Made by a program: the position numbers and the translations under genes. From Comamonadaceae bacterium (lineage in GTDB: Bacteria > Pseudomonadota > Gammaproteobacteria > Burkholderiales > Burkholderiaceae), in the NCBI GenBank assembly GCA_947374535.1, contig CANCCJ010000003.1, forward strand, positions 1 through 64,000: 64,000 bases of DNA, read 5' to 3'. This document shows, piece by piece, positions 10,090 through 20,148 of this stretch. The first letter of the stretch is position 1, and every line of letters begins with the position of its first letter. A model generated the notes under the pieces. The model was not told the DNA's origin, did no database searches, and saw only the letters and a program-made list of their open reading frames with translations.

Positions 10090-11310
10090 TCAAGCGGCTA
10101 ACGCTTTGGAGTCACGCACGATGGTGTGCTCTTTAACTGGCAAGTTCACCAAAGCCGCAAACACACCCAGCGCAATCGAGATGTACCAAACGATGTCGTA
10201 GCTGCCAGTCTTGTCGTAAAGATAGCCACCTAGCCACACGCCCATGAAACTGCCAATTTGGTGGCTGAAGAACACAAAGCCGCCGAGCATCGACAGATGC
10301 GCCACGCCAAAAATTTGCGCCACCACCGCATTGGTGGGGGGCACCGTGGACAACCACAACAAGCCCATCACACTTGAGAAGATGTAAACGCTCATCGGCG
10401 TGAGCGGCGCCAGCAAAAACAAGACGATGGCGATGGAGCGCGAGAAGTAGATGAACGACAAAATTTTGCGCTTGGCCATGCGCTGGCCCAAGCTGCCAGC
10501 GATGTAGGTGCCAAACACGTTGAACAAGCCAATCAGCGCCAATGCAATGCTGGCCACTTCCGGTGACAAACCATGGTCTTTCAAATAGCTGGGCATGTGC
10601 ACGCCAATGAACACCACTTGAAAGCCGCACACAAAATAGCCAGCCATCAACAGCTGGAAGCTGGGATAACCCATGGCCTCACGCAACGCATGCAGGATGG
10701 ACTGCTCGCGGTGCGGTGTAGCACCCCCGCCAAAACCAGGTTCGCGCAAACCATAGGCCAGCGGGATGATGAGTAACGTAGCCATAGACAGCCAAACCAA
10801 AGCCTCTTGCCAGCCAAAGCTCCCAATCAAGTAACCCTCGGTGGGCACCATCAAAAACTGCCCGAACGAGCCAGCCGCTGCGGCCACGCCCATGGCCCAC
10901 GAGCGTTTGGCGGCGCTCACGTTGCGCCCAATCACGCCGTAAATCACGGCGTAGGTGGTGCCAGCCTGGGCAATGCCAATCAGCACACCTGCTGTCGCCG
11001 TGAATGTCGCGGGTGTGGACGAATACGCCATCCCAACCAAACCCAGCGCGTACAACACCGCGCACGTCACGATGACGCGGAAAGCACCAAAGCGGTCCGC
11101 CAACATGCCCGAGAAAATGCCAGAAAACCCCCAGGTCAGATTCTGAATAGCAATCGCCATCGCGAAGTTTTCGCGGGTCCAGTTTTGCGCTTGGGTGATG
11201 GGCTGCAACCACAGGCCGAAGCCGTGTCGAACGCCCATGGACATGGTGACGATGGCTGCCCCGCAGGCCAGCACTTGCCACATGGGCAGTGTTTTGTTGG
11301 TGTGAGTCAT
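10090..11310 (-). CDS. MFS transporter, monocarboxylate/oxalate-formate porter type
   Basis: 406 residues, about twelve hydrophobic segments. The first helix carries VRHGFGLWLQPI and the 2-3 loop has GMLADRFGAFRV, the usual MFS signature; SMGVRHGFGLWLQP is reminiscent of OFA/MCT-like porters of organic anions. The long central loop (about 195-215, GLREPGFGGGATPHRE) splits the two six-helix halves. It heads a minus-strand run with the small membrane peptide and methyltransferase. Substrate unknown. Confidence 0.8.
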   Translation of the reverse strand: MTHTNKTLPMWQVLACGAAIVTMSMGVRHGFGLWLQPITQAQNWTRENFAMAIAIQNLTWGFSGIFSGMLADRFGAFRVIVTCAVLYALGLVGMAYSSTPATFTATAGVLIGIAQAGTTYAVIYGVIGRNVSAAKRSWAMGVAAAAGSFGQFLMVPTEGYLIGSFGWQEALVWLSMATLLIIPLAYGLREPGFGGGATPHREQSILHALREAMGYPSFQLLMAGYFVCGFQVVFIGVHMPSYLKDHGLSPEVASIALALIGLFNVFGTYIAGSLGQRMAKRKILSFIYFSRSIAIVLFLLAPLTPMSVYIFSSVMGLLWLSTVPPTNAVVAQIFGVAHLSMLGGFVFFSHQIGSFMGVWLGGYLYDKTGSYDIVWYISIALGVFAALVNLPVKEHTIVRDSKALAA

Positions 11311-11437
11311 GCGATGACTTTACCCAATGCTGAACAGGTACGCAGTCACAAGGTTTTCAGCTTGCGCTAAATTTTCAAAATCGCCAGTCTGTTGTTTTAT
11401 ACAGTGTGGTGTTTGAATCTGTCTACAATTCCGCCCC

Positions 11438-13417
11438 ATGGCTACAAAGCAAACCACGACACCGCCCCAATATTCGGAAAGCTCGATTCGCGTCCTCAAA
11501 GGGCTCGAACCCGTCAAGCAGCGCCCGGGCATGTACACCCGCACCGACAACCCGCTGCACATCCTTCAAGAAGTGCTGGACAACGCGGCTGACGAAGCCT
11601 TGGCTGGACACGGCAAGAAAATTGGCGTCACGCTGCACAGCGATGGTTCCGTCAGCATCGACGACGATGGCCGTGGCATTCCGTTTGGCATGCACCCCGA
11701 AGAAAAAGCCCCCGTGATCGAACTGGTGTTCACTCGGTTGCATGCGGGCGGCAAGTTTGACAAAGGCTCAGGCGGCGCTTACAGCTTCTCAGGTGGTTTG
11801 CACGGCGTGGGTGTGAGCGTCACTAACGCGTTGGCCAAGCGCATGGAAGCCACCTCGTACCGAGAAGGCCAAGTGGCCCGCTTGGTGTTCTCCGGCGGCG
11901 ATGTGATCGAAAAACTCACTACCCGCAAACAAGAACCGGGCGACCGCAAGCAGGGTACGTCGGTGCGTGTGTGGCCAGACGCCAAATACTTTGAATCCTC
12001 GGCCTTGCCGATGAACGAGCTGGTGCATTTGTTGCGCAGCAAAGCCGTGCTCATGCCCGGCGTGAGCGTGACGCTGGTCAACGAAAAAACCAAAGACACC
12101 CAAAACTGGCTCTACAAAGGCGGTCTGCGTGACTACTTGATGCAGACCCTGCACGGCGAGCCCGTCATTCCTTTGTTTGAAGGCGAGGGCTTCGCCGACA
12201 GCAACCACGACAGTTTCGCCGAAGGCGAGGGCGCAGCGTGGGCCGTAGCCTTCACCGAAGACGGCGCCCCCGTGCGCGAGAGCTATGTCAACTTAATCCC
12301 CACCAGCGCGGGCGGCACGCACGACAGCGGCTTGCGAGACGGTTTGTTCACCGCAGTGAAAAGCTTCATCGAGCTGCACGCCCTGCTGCCCAAGGGCGTC
12401 AAGCTCATGCCCGAAGACGTTTTTGCGCGGGCCAGCTATGTGTTGAGCGCCAAAGTGCTGGACCCTCAATTTCAAGGCCAAATCAAAGAGCGTCTTAACT
12501 CACGCGATGCCGTGCGTTTGGTGTCGAGTTACGTGCGCCCCACCATGGAGCTGTGGCTCAACCAGCACGTTGAGTACGGTAAAAAGCTGGCCGAGCTGGC
12601 CATCAAGGCCGCACAAAGCAGACAAAAAGCAGGCCAAAAAGTCGAAAAGCGCAAGGGCTCTGGCGTGGCCGTGTTGCCGGGCAAATTGACCGATTGCGAA
12701 AGCAAAGACATCGCGCACAACGAAGTGTTCTTGGTCGAGGGCGACTCTGCGGGCGGTAGCGCCAAGATGGGCCGCAACAAAGAAAACCAAGCCATCTTGC
12801 CGCTGCGTGGCAAGGTGCTGAACACCTGGGAAGTGGAGCGCGATCGCTTGTTTGCCAACAACGAAATTCACGACATTTCGGTGGCTGTGGGCGTGGACCC
12901 ACACGGCCCCAATGATTTGCCCGACATGAGCGGCCTGCGCTACGGCAAGGTGTGCATCTTGTCTGACGCGGACGTGGACGGCTCGCACATCCAAGTGTTG
13001 TTGCTCACGCTGTTCTTTCGCCACTTTCCAAAGCTCATCGAAGCCGGTCATGTGTTTGTGGCGCGCCCACCGCTGTTCCGTGTGGACGCACCGGCGCGTG
13101 GCAAAAAACCTGCGACCAAGGTGTATGCCTTGGACGAGGGCGAACTCACGTCCATCCTCGACAAGCTGCGTAAAGACGGCGTGGCCGAGGGCAAGTGGAG
13201 CATCAGCCGATTCAAAGGCTTGGGCGAGATGAGCGCTGAACAACTGTGGGACACCACCCTCAACCCCGACACCCGTCGCCTCATGCCCGTGCAACTGGGC
13301 TTGCTGGACTTTGCAACCACCGAAGGTTTGATCACACAACTCATGGGCAAAGGCGAAGCCGCCGCACGCCGTGAGTTGATGGAACTGCATGGCGATTCGA
13401 TTGAGATTGACGTATGA
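11438..13417 (+). CDS. parE: DNA topoisomerase IV subunit B
   Basis: 659 residues. The GHKL ATPase domain has [24 protein letters not shown] and [15 protein letters not shown]; the TOPRIM domain has [14 protein letters not shown] and the metal-binding DADVDGSHI. Length and absence of the GyrB-specific insert favour ParE over GyrB, and parC follows with a 4-base overlap. With ParC it decatenates replicated chromosomes. No Shine-Dalgarno stretch precedes the ATG; a TACAAT box at 11424-11429 would start transcription within a few bases of it. Confidence 0.96.
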   Translation: MATKQTTTPPQYSESSIRVLKGLEPVKQRPGMYTRTDNPLHILQEVLDNAADEALAGHGKKIGVTLHSDGSVSIDDDGRGIPFGMHPEEKAPVIELVFTRLHAGGKFDKGSGGAYSFSGGLHGVGVSVTNALAKRMEATSYREGQVARLVFSGGDVIEKLTTRKQEPGDRKQGTSVRVWPDAKYFESSALPMNELVHLLRSKAVLMPGVSVTLVNEKTKDTQNWLYKGGLRDYLMQTLHGEPVIPLFEGEGFADSNHDSFAEGEGAAWAVAFTEDGAPVRESYVNLIPTSAGGTHDSGLRDGLFTAVKSFIELHALLPKGVKLMPEDVFARASYVLSAKVLDPQFQGQIKERLNSRDAVRLVSSYVRPTMELWLNQHVEYGKKLAELAIKAAQSRQKAGQKVEKRKGSGVAVLPGKLTDCESKDIAHNEVFLVEGDSAGGSAKMGRNKENQAILPLRGKVLNTWEVERDRLFANNEIHDISVAVGVDPHGPNDLPDMSGLRYGKVCILSDADVDGSHIQVLLLTLFFRHFPKLIEAGHVFVARPPLFRVDAPARGKKPATKVYALDEGELTSILDKLRKDGVAEGKWSISRFKGLGEMSAEQLWDTTLNPDTRRLMPVQLGLLDFATTEGLITQLMGKGEAAARRELMELHGDSIEIDV

Positions 13418-15756
13418 CCGATTTGTTAACCCCCGAACTGCCCACCGCCGATAGCGACGGCGACATCGCGCTCGGCCACTACGCCCAACGCGCCTACCTT
13501 GAATACGCGCTCAGCGTGGTCAAAGGCCGCGCTTTGCCAGATGTTTGCGACGGCCAAAAGCCCGTGCAACGCCGCATTCTGTATTCCATGTCGCGCATGG
13601 GCCTCGGCTTTAGCGGTAACTCAGGTGCCAAGCCCGTCAAGTGCGCCCGCGTGGTCGGTGACGTGCTGGGCCGCTACCACCCACACGGTGACAGTGCGGC
13701 CTACGAAGCGTTGGTGCGCATGGCACAAGACTTTGCACAACGCTACCCGCTGATTGATGGTCAAGGCAACTTTGGCTCACGCGACGGCGACGGCGCTGCC
13801 GCCATGCGATACACCGAAGCCCGCTTGGCCAAAATCACCACGCTGCTGCTGGACGAAATCGACGAAGGCACGGTCGATTTTCAGCCCAACTACGATGGCT
13901 CCACCGAAGAGCCCAAGCAGTTGCCAGCGCGTTTGCCCTTTGCCTTGCTCAACGGCGCCAGCGGCATTGCGGTGGGTATGGCCACCGAAATTCCAAGTCA
14001 CAACCTGCGCGAAGTGGCCGATGCGTGCGTGGCACTCATCAAGACGCCCAAACTCAGCGATGAAGAGCTGTTGCACATCTTGCCCGCGCCCGATTACCCC
14101 GGCGGCGGTCAAATCATCAGCAGTGCGTCTGACATTGCAGAGGCTTACCGCACAGGACGCGGCTCGCTCAAAGTGCGTGCCCGCTGGACGATTGAAGAGT
14201 TGGCCCGTGGCCAATGGCAGCTGGTGGTCAACGAATTGCCACCCGGCGTGAGCAGCCAACGCGTGTTGGAAGAGATTGAAGAGCTCACCAACCCCAAGGT
14301 CAAGACCGGCAAGAAAGCGTTGAGCGCGGACCAAACCCAGCTCAAAGCCACCGTGCTGGCTGTGTTGGACGTCGTTCGCGATGAGTCAAGCAAAGACGCG
14401 GCTGTGCGTTTGGTGTTCGAACCCAAAACTCGCACCACCCTGCAGCAAGAACTCATCACCACCTTGCTGGCGCACACGAGCCTAGAAACCTCGTCGTCCA
14501 TCAACCTCACCATGGTGGGTATTGATGGTCGTCCTGTGCCTAAGTCGCTGCGCGACATGCTGACCGAGTGGATTGAATTCCGCTCCGCCACGGTTCTAAG
14601 ACGCTCGCAACACCGCTTGAACAAAGTGCTGGACCGCATCCATATCTTGGAAGGTCGCCAGTTGGTGTTGCTCAACATCGACGAGGTGATTGCCATCATC
14701 CGTCAGAGCGACGAGCCCAAACAGGCGCTGATGGAACGCTTCAAACTCAGCGAGCGTCAAGCAGAAGACATCTTAGAAATTCGCCTGCGTCAGTTGGCGC
14801 GTTTGGAAGCCATCAAGATTGAGCAAGAGCTCAAAGAGTTGCGCGACGAGCAAGCCAAGTTGGAAGACATCGTGGGCAATCCATCGGCGCTGCGGCGCTT
14901 GATGGTCAAAGAAATTGAAGCTGACGCCAAGACCTTTGCTGACCCACGTCGCACGCTCATTCAAGAAGAGAAAAAAGCCGTGGCTGAAGTCAAGGTCATT
15001 GACGAGCCCGTGACTGTGGTGGTCTCTGAAAAAGGCTGGGTGCGTGCACGCACGGGCCACGGCCACGACGCCAGCGCCTTTGCCTTCAAGTCGGGTGACG
15101 GCTTATACGGCACATTTGAATGCCGCACCGTGGATAGCTTCATCGCGTTTGGCTCGAACGGTCGCATCTACTCGGTGCCCGTGTCAGTCTTGCCCGGCGC
15201 ACGCGGCGATGGCCAGCCTGTGACCACCTTGATTGATTTGGAGTCTGGCACCCAGTTGCTGCACTATGTGGCTGGCCCTGCCGGCGCGACGTACTTGCTG
15301 AGTAGCTCGGGCGGTTATGGCTTCATGGCCAACATCGAGCACATGATTTCGCGCAACAAAAGCGGCAAAGCCTTCATCACCTTGGGCGAGGGCGAAACCG
15401 TGTGCCGCCCATCACCCGCCAGTGGCGGCTCGGGCGCACAGCCTGTGGCAACCGCCACGCATGTGGCTTGCGCCTCTACCGGTGGCCGCTTCTTGACCTT
15501 TGAATTGTCAGAGCTCAAAGCCATGGAAAAGGGCGGTCGCGGCTTGATGCTGATCGACCTAGAAGCCAAAGACACCTTGGCCGGTGCGGCTGCGTACACA
15601 CGCAGCGTGCGCATCGAAGGCATTGGCCGAGGCGGCAAAGTGCGTGAAGAAACACTAGAAATTCGCAGCTTGAACAACGCCAGAGCGGCACGCGCTAAGA
15701 AGGGTAAAGTGGCTGATTTGGGCTTTAAGCCGAATGCGGTGGTGCGGGTGGAATAA
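13414..15756 (+). CDS. parC: DNA topoisomerase IV subunit A
   Basis: 780 residues. The catalytic tyrosine is Tyr133 in [10 protein letters not shown]. The quinolone-resistance region reads [11 protein letters not shown], so the two positions that usually mutate (Ser94 and Glu98, E. coli Ser80/Glu84) are wild type. A coiled-coil arm with [13 protein letters not shown] (about 450) follows and the C-terminal part forms a beta-pinwheel DNA-wrapping domain (about 530-780). The ATG overlaps the parE stop by four bases, consistent with translational coupling. Confidence 0.96.
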   Translation: MTDLLTPELPTADSDGDIALGHYAQRAYLEYALSVVKGRALPDVCDGQKPVQRRILYSMSRMGLGFSGNSGAKPVKCARVVGDVLGRYHPHGDSAAYEALVRMAQDFAQRYPLIDGQGNFGSRDGDGAAAMRYTEARLAKITTLLLDEIDEGTVDFQPNYDGSTEEPKQLPARLPFALLNGASGIAVGMATEIPSHNLREVADACVALIKTPKLSDEELLHILPAPDYPGGGQIISSASDIAEAYRTGRGSLKVRARWTIEELARGQWQLVVNELPPGVSSQRVLEEIEELTNPKVKTGKKALSADQTQLKATVLAVLDVVRDESSKDAAVRLVFEPKTRTTLQQELITTLLAHTSLETSSSINLTMVGIDGRPVPKSLRDMLTEWIEFRSATVLRRSQHRLNKVLDRIHILEGRQLVLLNIDEVIAIIRQSDEPKQALMERFKLSERQAEDILEIRLRQLARLEAIKIEQELKELRDEQAKLEDIVGNPSALRRLMVKEIEADAKTFADPRRTLIQEEKKAVAEVKVIDEPVTVVVSEKGWVRARTGHGHDASAFAFKSGDGLYGTFECRTVDSFIAFGSNGRIYSVPVSVLPGARGDGQPVTTLIDLESGTQLLHYVAGPAGATYLLSSSGGYGFMANIEHMISRNKSGKAFITLGEGETVCRPSPASGGSGAQPVATATHVACASTGGRFLTFELSELKAMEKGGRGLMLIDLEAKDTLAGAAAYTRSVRIEGIGRGGKVREETLEIRSLNNARAARAKKGKVADLGFKPNAVVRVE

Positions 15757-15781
15757 CGCGTCGCTTGTCATTTTTCCAAAT

Positions 15782-15809
15782 AAAAAGCGGCTCAACGAGC
15801 CGCTTTTTT
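15782..15809. terminator. Bidirectional Rho-independent terminator after parC
   Basis: AAAAAGCGGCTC (15782-15793), loop AAC, GAGCCGCTTTTTT (15797-15809). It lies between the convergent parC and zinc-ribbon genes, with A-run and T-run on either side, so it can end both transcripts. Confidence 0.92.
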
Positions 15810-15823
15810 GTGGGTGCCAAGAT

Positions 15824-16093
15824 TTAAGCTTTTGCTTTGGTCTCAGCAGCAGGAGTTGCCGCCGCAGCAGCTGGGTCAGCTTCTTTCTTGGGCGGACTGC
15901 AGTCAAAGCACACAAACATGGATGAGCCCAAGATGCGCTTGAACGAACCGTTGTTGCGAGGCTTGTGAACGCCGCACTTGATGCAGCTCATGGTGTCGCC
16001 GGTGCGGCCTAGGCCTTCGAATGGTGAACCGCCCTTTTTTGACTTGTAGCGCAAACCATCGTTGGAGATTTCTGTTTTTTCAGGGCGTGACAT
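15824..16093 (-). CDS. Small zinc-ribbon-like protein of unknown function
   Basis: 89 residues from the ATG at 16093 (an in-frame TTG lies 21 bases upstream). Two CxxC pairs, Cys37/Cys40 (SCIKCG) and Cys62/Cys65 (VCFDCS), spaced by 21 residues, form a probable zinc ribbon. The segment between is basic (HKPRNNGSFKR), suiting nucleic acid contact, and the C-terminus is a low-complexity Ala/Pro/Lys tail. It stands alone between a convergent parC and a co-directional DCC gene. Family not recognised; a role in nucleic acid binding is only a guess. Confidence 0.7.
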   Translation of the reverse strand: MSRPEKTEISNDGLRYKSKKGGSPFEGLGRTGDTMSCIKCGVHKPRNNGSFKRILGSSMFVCFDCSPPKKEADPAAAAATPAAETKAKA

Positions 16094-16175
16094 TCGTTTT
16101 AGTTCTCGGGGCAAAGAAGGTATTTTCGCAAATTTATCAACCGTTCTGGCACGCGGCCCTCAAAAACCCCAAAAT

Positions 16176-16589
16176 TCACCTCAAAAAACGCTTAGAAAGC
16201 CGTAAAACGCTCGGCCCAATGCGTTTTGAGATGGCTTGGCGGTGTTTTGCAAACAGCACATAGGCCGGTTGCAGCACCGGCATGAGCCAGCGGCGTGACA
16301 AAACCCATGCCAAAACGCGCAGATTGGCTAACTTGTAGGCGGTGGCAAACACAGGCACGCCGATCAGCACTTGGCCATCGGCGGTGCGTCCATGAATCTG
16401 GGCCATGGCGGCTTCGCACGAGATGTTGTGGCCCTCGGCTTCAAAGCCTGTGTGCGTGATGTCCACAAAGGCCAACTGACCTTGGGTATTACGCGTTTGC
16501 AAAAATTCCACTTCGGCTACGCACAATGGGCATTGGCCGTCGTAGTACATCGTGAGTTCAGGCGCGGCGGTGACGTGTGTGTTTGGCAT
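16176..16589 (-). CDS. DCC-family thiol-disulfide oxidoreductase-like protein (DUF393)
   Basis: 137 residues from the ATG at 16589. The hallmark YYDGQCPLC, with Cys20 and Cys23 as a CxxC redox pair, lies at the N-terminus, and VDITHTGFEAEG and a GxxA-type C-terminal segment are as in the family. DCC proteins are predicted thioredoxin-like proteins of largely unknown function. A second possible start further upstream adds a hydrophobic stretch but has no ribosome binding site. It is divergent from the amidase gene, 68 bases between starts. Confidence 0.75.
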   Translation of the reverse strand: MPNTHVTAAPELTMYYDGQCPLCVAEVEFLQTRNTQGQLAFVDITHTGFEAEGHNISCEAAMAQIHGRTADGQVLIGVPVFATAYKLANLRVLAWVLSRRWLMPVLQPAYVLFAKHRQAISKRIGPSVLRLSKRFLR

Positions 16590-16657
16590 GGTCGCCAAGG
16601 CTAGCACGCTCACGAAGAGCAGGGCTTGCCAAAGGGTAATGGGGCAAAATTCAGCGC

Positions 16658-17983
16658 ATGAACCCTGCCTGCTTTGATACATCCAACACCGCCACACAAC
16701 GCGTGGCCCTCGCGCTAGAGGGTGCAACTAACCCTGCCGCGCAGCATGTGTTCACGCATCTTTATGCGGATGCCGCACTTGCCACGGCGCAGCACTGCGA
16801 CGCTGAAAGACAAGCAGGCCGAAGCCTAAGCGCAATGCACGGTGTGTGCATCACGCTGAAAGACAACTTCGATGTCGCAGGTGAAACCACCATGGCGGGT
16901 AGCGTGGTGTGCATGGGCGAAGCGCCTGCACTGCACGACGCAACCGTGGTGCAACGCTTGCGCGATGCAGGCGCGGTGATGCTGGGTAAAACAAACATGA
17001 GCGAGTTTGCGTTTTCGGGCGTGGGTATCAACCCCCACCACGGCACACCGGCTAACCCCGCTGATACAACACACACACGCGTGCCCGGTGGCTCGTCGTC
17101 TGGCGCTGCGGTGTCGGTGGCGTTGGGGCTGGCCGAGGTGGGCATTGGCACCGACACAGGCGGCTCTATCCGCATCCCTGCCGCGCTATGTGGCTTGGTA
17201 GGCTACAAAAGCACACAAGCGCGCATGCCGCGCACGGGCGTCATGGAACTCTCGCGTACGCTGGACACCGTGGGCAGCATCACCCGTTCGGTGCGTGCGT
17301 GTTTGGCGGTGGATGCGGTGATGTCACAGCAACCGTTGCCGACGGAGGCCGTTGACTTGCATGGCTTGCGTTTTGCCGTGCCGCAAACGTTGATGATGGA
17401 TGATGTCGACGACACCGTCGCCCGTGCCTTTGCGCGCACCTTGAGCCGTATTGCAGACGCAGGCGCGCAGGTGACGGAGATACCTTTCAAAGCGCTGGGC
17501 GACATTGCCTCGATCAGCCTGCCCGGAGGCTTTTCTCCTATCGAGAGTTACGCTGCGCACCAGGCACGCATAGAGCGCGGCGCAGACCGCATGGACACCC
17601 GCGTGGTTGCCCGCATGATGCTGGGCGAGGGCATTAGCGCGCAAGACTATCTAGCGTTGCATAACCGCCGCCAAGCGTGGATTGAAGCTGCTCACCAAAC
17701 GCTACAAGGCTTTGACGCCATGCTGTGTCCCACGGTGCCGATGGTGGCCCCGCTGACCGCGCCTTTGCTCAAAGACGATGAAGCGTTCTTTAAGGTCAAC
17801 CGTTTGTTGCTTCGCAATCCCTCGGCCATCAACTACATGGATGGCTGTTCTTGGAGCTTGCCTTGCCACGAAGCGGGCGAGCTGCCTGTGGGCTTGATGG
17901 TGTCGTCCGTCGCTGGGCAAGACCCGCACTTGGCACGCGTGGCATGGGCTTTGGAGAACTTAATGAATTCTTTACACGGTTAG
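16658..17983 (+). CDS. Amidase (amidase signature family)
   Basis: 441 residues. The Ser-cisSer-Lys triad is visible: Lys in ITLKDNFDVAG (about residue 68), the cis-Ser in GGSSSGAAVSV and the nucleophile in GTDTGGSIRIPAA. The family hydrolyses carboxylic amides; GatA belongs to it, but no gatB or gatC is nearby and the length is short for GatA, so a stand-alone amidase is more likely. The closing segment PVGLMVSSVAGQD is typical. Substrate not predictable. Confidence 0.85.
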   Translation: MNPACFDTSNTATQRVALALEGATNPAAQHVFTHLYADAALATAQHCDAERQAGRSLSAMHGVCITLKDNFDVAGETTMAGSVVCMGEAPALHDATVVQRLRDAGAVMLGKTNMSEFAFSGVGINPHHGTPANPADTTHTRVPGGSSSGAAVSVALGLAEVGIGTDTGGSIRIPAALCGLVGYKSTQARMPRTGVMELSRTLDTVGSITRSVRACLAVDAVMSQQPLPTEAVDLHGLRFAVPQTLMMDDVDDTVARAFARTLSRIADAGAQVTEIPFKALGDIASISLPGGFSPIESYAAHQARIERGADRMDTRVVARMMLGEGISAQDYLALHNRRQAWIEAAHQTLQGFDAMLCPTVPMVAPLTAPLLKDDEAFFKVNRLLLRNPSAINYMDGCSWSLPCHEAGELPVGLMVSSVAGQDPHLARVAWALENLMNSLHG

Positions 17984-18019
17984 AACACAATGGCCGGATT
18001 GAGAGAAAGAGAGCACTTT

Positions 18020-18397
18020 ATGACTTCTAAATTTCGCATGTTCGCTTTAGGTCTGTTGCTGGCTGCTTGCCTTCCAGCCGCGATGGCCCATGGTCCTTAT
18101 GGTGGTTATCGCGGTGGTTACTACCGTGGCGGGGGTGATTTTTGGTGGGGCCCAGCCTTGGTGGGCGGTGCGATTGTCGGCACGTCTATTTATTTGTCGC
18201 GCCCTGTGCAGCCCTCCACCGTGATCATCACCAATCCTCCGGCTGTGGTGATGTCTACCCCTGTACAACCCAGCACGTGGGTCAATGGCCAACAGGTGCC
18301 AGCGCCGATTGAGGCGTATTACTGCCGTGATTCAGGTCAGTATTTCCCTGTGGTGCAAACCTGCACCAGCCCTTGGTTGGTGGTGGTCACGCAATGA
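18020..18397 (+). CDS. Secreted Gly/Tyr-rich protein with C-terminal paired-cysteine motif, paralogue A
   Basis: 125 residues from the ATG at 18020, preceded by a GAGAGAAAGAGAG stretch. A signal peptide ends around AAMA, followed by a Gly/Tyr/Arg-rich segment (HGPYGGYRGGYYRGG), one hydrophobic segment (ALVGGAIVGTSIYL), a Pro/Val-rich part, and the C-terminal YYCRDSGQYFPVVQTCTSPW with two cysteines. The same layout occurs in the gene at 18837, so the two are paralogues. Likely periplasmic or envelope-bound. The stop overlaps the MAPEG start (ATGA). Confidence 0.75.
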   Translation: MTSKFRMFALGLLLAACLPAAMAHGPYGGYRGGYYRGGGDFWWGPALVGGAIVGTSIYLSRPVQPSTVIITNPPAVVMSTPVQPSTWVNGQQVPAPIEAYYCRDSGQYFPVVQTCTSPWLVVVTQ

Positions 18398-18774
18398 ACA
18401 AAGCCTATGTGTGCGTGCTGATTGCAGGCGCGTTGCCCTATGTGTGTGCCATGGTCGCAAAATGGGGATTCCAAAACTTTGACAACAACAACCCGCGTCA
18501 ATGGTTAGCGCAACAAACGGGTTTTCGTGCGCGTAGCAACGCGGCGCAGGCAAACAGCTTTGAGGCTTTCCCGCTGTTTGCAGCGGGTGTCATCATCGCC
18601 ACCTTGGCGCAAGTTGATGCAGGGCGGATTGACGTGTACGCCATGGTTTTTGTGGCCGCGCGCGTGGCTTTCATCGTTTGTTATTTGGCAGACAAGGCCA
18701 CTTTGCGTTCCTTGTGTTGGTTGGTGGGCTTGTTAAGCGTAGTGGGCTTGTTTGCCGCTGCATTGGGTTTGTAA
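18394..18774 (+). CDS. MAPEG family integral membrane protein
   Basis: 126 residues from the ATG at 18394, overlapping the previous stop by four bases. Four hydrophobic segments (about 6-24, 58-78, 84-102, 108-126) and the loop ARSNAAQANSFEAFPLF match MAPEG proteins (membrane-associated eicosanoid/glutathione metabolism family). Bacterial members often have glutathione-transferase-like activity, but the substrate here is unknown. It is sandwiched between two paralogous secreted proteins. Confidence 0.8.
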   Translation: MNKAYVCVLIAGALPYVCAMVAKWGFQNFDNNNPRQWLAQQTGFRARSNAAQANSFEAFPLFAAGVIIATLAQVDAGRIDVYAMVFVAARVAFIVCYLADKATLRSLCWLVGLLSVVGLFAAALGL

Positions 18775-18836
18775 AGCTGTCATCCAACGCGCGGTCTGCT
18801 GCGTTGTTGGGTTACCTTTTGAAAAGTGAGTTCACC

Positions 18837-19181
18837 ATGAAACGTATTTCCATCCTCTTAGCGTGTGTCTTGTCTGCCGCGTTGGCTGTGCCAGCACAAG
18901 CGCATGGATTTGGACATGGCGGTGGGTTTGGTGGTCATCATGGGGGTTACGGCTACCGTGGCGGGTGGGGTGCCAATTGGGTGGCACCTGTCTTGGGTGC
19001 TGCCATTGTGGGCGGCGCCATTTATGCGGCCAGTACACCTGTCTACGTCATGCCGCAGCAAATGGTGGTGCAACAGCAGTACGCGTCACCTAGCCGTGTG
19101 GCTTACTTTTGCCCCACAGCTCAGCAGTACTACCCCAACGTGCCAAGTTGCCAAGTGCCTTGGCAGCCCGTGAGCTACTGA
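18837..19181 (+). CDS. Secreted Gly/His-rich protein with C-terminal paired-cysteine motif, paralogue B
   Basis: 114 residues from the ATG at 18837. A signal peptide ends AQA, then a Gly/His-rich stretch (HGFGHGGGFGGHHGGYGYRG), a hydrophobic segment (VLGAAIVGGAIYAA), a Gln/Val-rich stretch, and YFCPTAQQYYPNVPSCQVPW at the C-terminus. Shared with the protein at 18020: signal peptide followed by HG, Gly-rich region, a GAAIVG..IY segment, and the motif YxC....QYxPxVxxCxxPW. The histidines could bind metal, which is only an inference. Confidence 0.75.
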   Translation: MKRISILLACVLSAALAVPAQAHGFGHGGGFGGHHGGYGYRGGWGANWVAPVLGAAIVGGAIYAASTPVYVMPQQMVVQQQYASPSRVAYFCPTAQQYYPNVPSCQVPWQPVSY

Positions 19182-19185
19182 AACA

Positions 19186-19213
19186 AAAAGCCGGGCTAGC
19201 CCGGCTTTTTGTT
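19186..19213. terminator. Bidirectional terminator after paralogue B
   Basis: A 28-base palindrome: CAAAAAGCCGGGC, central TA, GCCCGGCTTTTTG. It lies between the convergent secreted-protein and exonuclease genes and can act on both strands. Confidence 0.9.
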
Positions 19214-19226
19214 GTGTCTATTTCGC

Positions 19227-20138
19227 TTACAGCGTGACCACTTCTTTGTTCCCTTGGCGGTTGGAGTAACGCACTTTACCGCCTGTGGTTTCCAGCTCTA
19301 CGCGTGCGCTGCGGCCACCGTACACATGGTGTTTGAGCCATTCCAGTTCTTGCTTCATTTCAGCGTCGCCGGCCACCACACGACTCCAGCAACGCAGCTC
19401 GGCCGACCAACGGTAGTTACGCGCTTTGAGTTTGTCTTTGGTTTCAAACGGTGAGTTGACCGCATACACCTTTTGTTGGGGTTGGTTCAGCGTCACCAGC
19501 ACGGCGAGCAAAGCGGTTTGTTGGCTTTGCGGCAGCACTTGGTTGAGTAATTCCAACAGCGCCCAGCAATCTGCCTCAGCACGGTGCGCTTCATAAAAGT
19601 AGCCTTGGGTGCTGAGCAAATATTCCAGCTTGGCAGAGCCAAAACCTTCTTCGCGCCAATCGATGTCTTTGATGCTGCACGCCCAATTGAGCTGTTCAAA
19701 CATTGGCCAACGGGCTTCAACGAAGGGGCGGTCAAACGCCGCGTTGTGGGCAATCACCACGTCGGTGTTGTTTAAAAACTCAGCCACGCGTGCGTCGTCA
19801 ATGCGGTGGCCCTTCACCATCTCGTCGGTGATGTGGTGCACAGCAATCGTGGCAGGGGGAATGGCAAATCCTGGGTCTTCCAGTTCATCAAACACATCGC
19901 TCACGCGGTAGACCACGCCCGTGACGGGGTCGAATTCAAAGGCCAGCATGCCCAGCTCAATCACGCGGTCCGTGGCCACGTCAAAGCCTGTGGTCTCGGT
20001 GTCAAGCACGATGCCTTTGCTCAGTTTTTGGCCGGGGGCAGGGGTGTTGAACACGCGGCCTGGCACCAGTCGGCGCAGCACGCGGTAGTCTGGATGTTGT
20101 TCGAGCTGTTGTGCGAGTTGTTCGATGTTTTGTGTCAT
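19227..20138 (-). CDS. DnaQ-like 3'-5' exonuclease with a C-terminal extension
   Basis: 303 residues from the ATG at 20138. DEDDh exonuclease motifs: LDTETTGFD (ExoI), HNAAFDRPF (ExoII), HRAEADCWAL (ExoIII), and IAVHHITDEMV before it. The domain covers about residues 35-205. A C-terminal part (about 225-290) with FETKDKLKARNYRW is found in several stand-alone proteobacterial DnaQ-like proteins. It is not the polymerase III epsilon subunit itself, judging by the N-terminal 30-residue lead and the tail. It follows an MFS gene by 10 bases on the same strand. Confidence 0.85.
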   Translation of the reverse strand: MTQNIEQLAQQLEQHPDYRVLRRLVPGRVFNTPAPGQKLSKGIVLDTETTGFDVATDRVIELGMLAFEFDPVTGVVYRVSDVFDELEDPGFAIPPATIAVHHITDEMVKGHRIDDARVAEFLNNTDVVIAHNAAFDRPFVEARWPMFEQLNWACSIKDIDWREEGFGSAKLEYLLSTQGYFYEAHRAEADCWALLELLNQVLPQSQQTALLAVLVTLNQPQQKVYAVNSPFETKDKLKARNYRWSAELRCWSRVVAGDAEMKQELEWLKHHVYGGRSARVELETTGGKVRYSNRQGNKEVVTL

Positions 20139-20148
20139 AGGGCTAATG

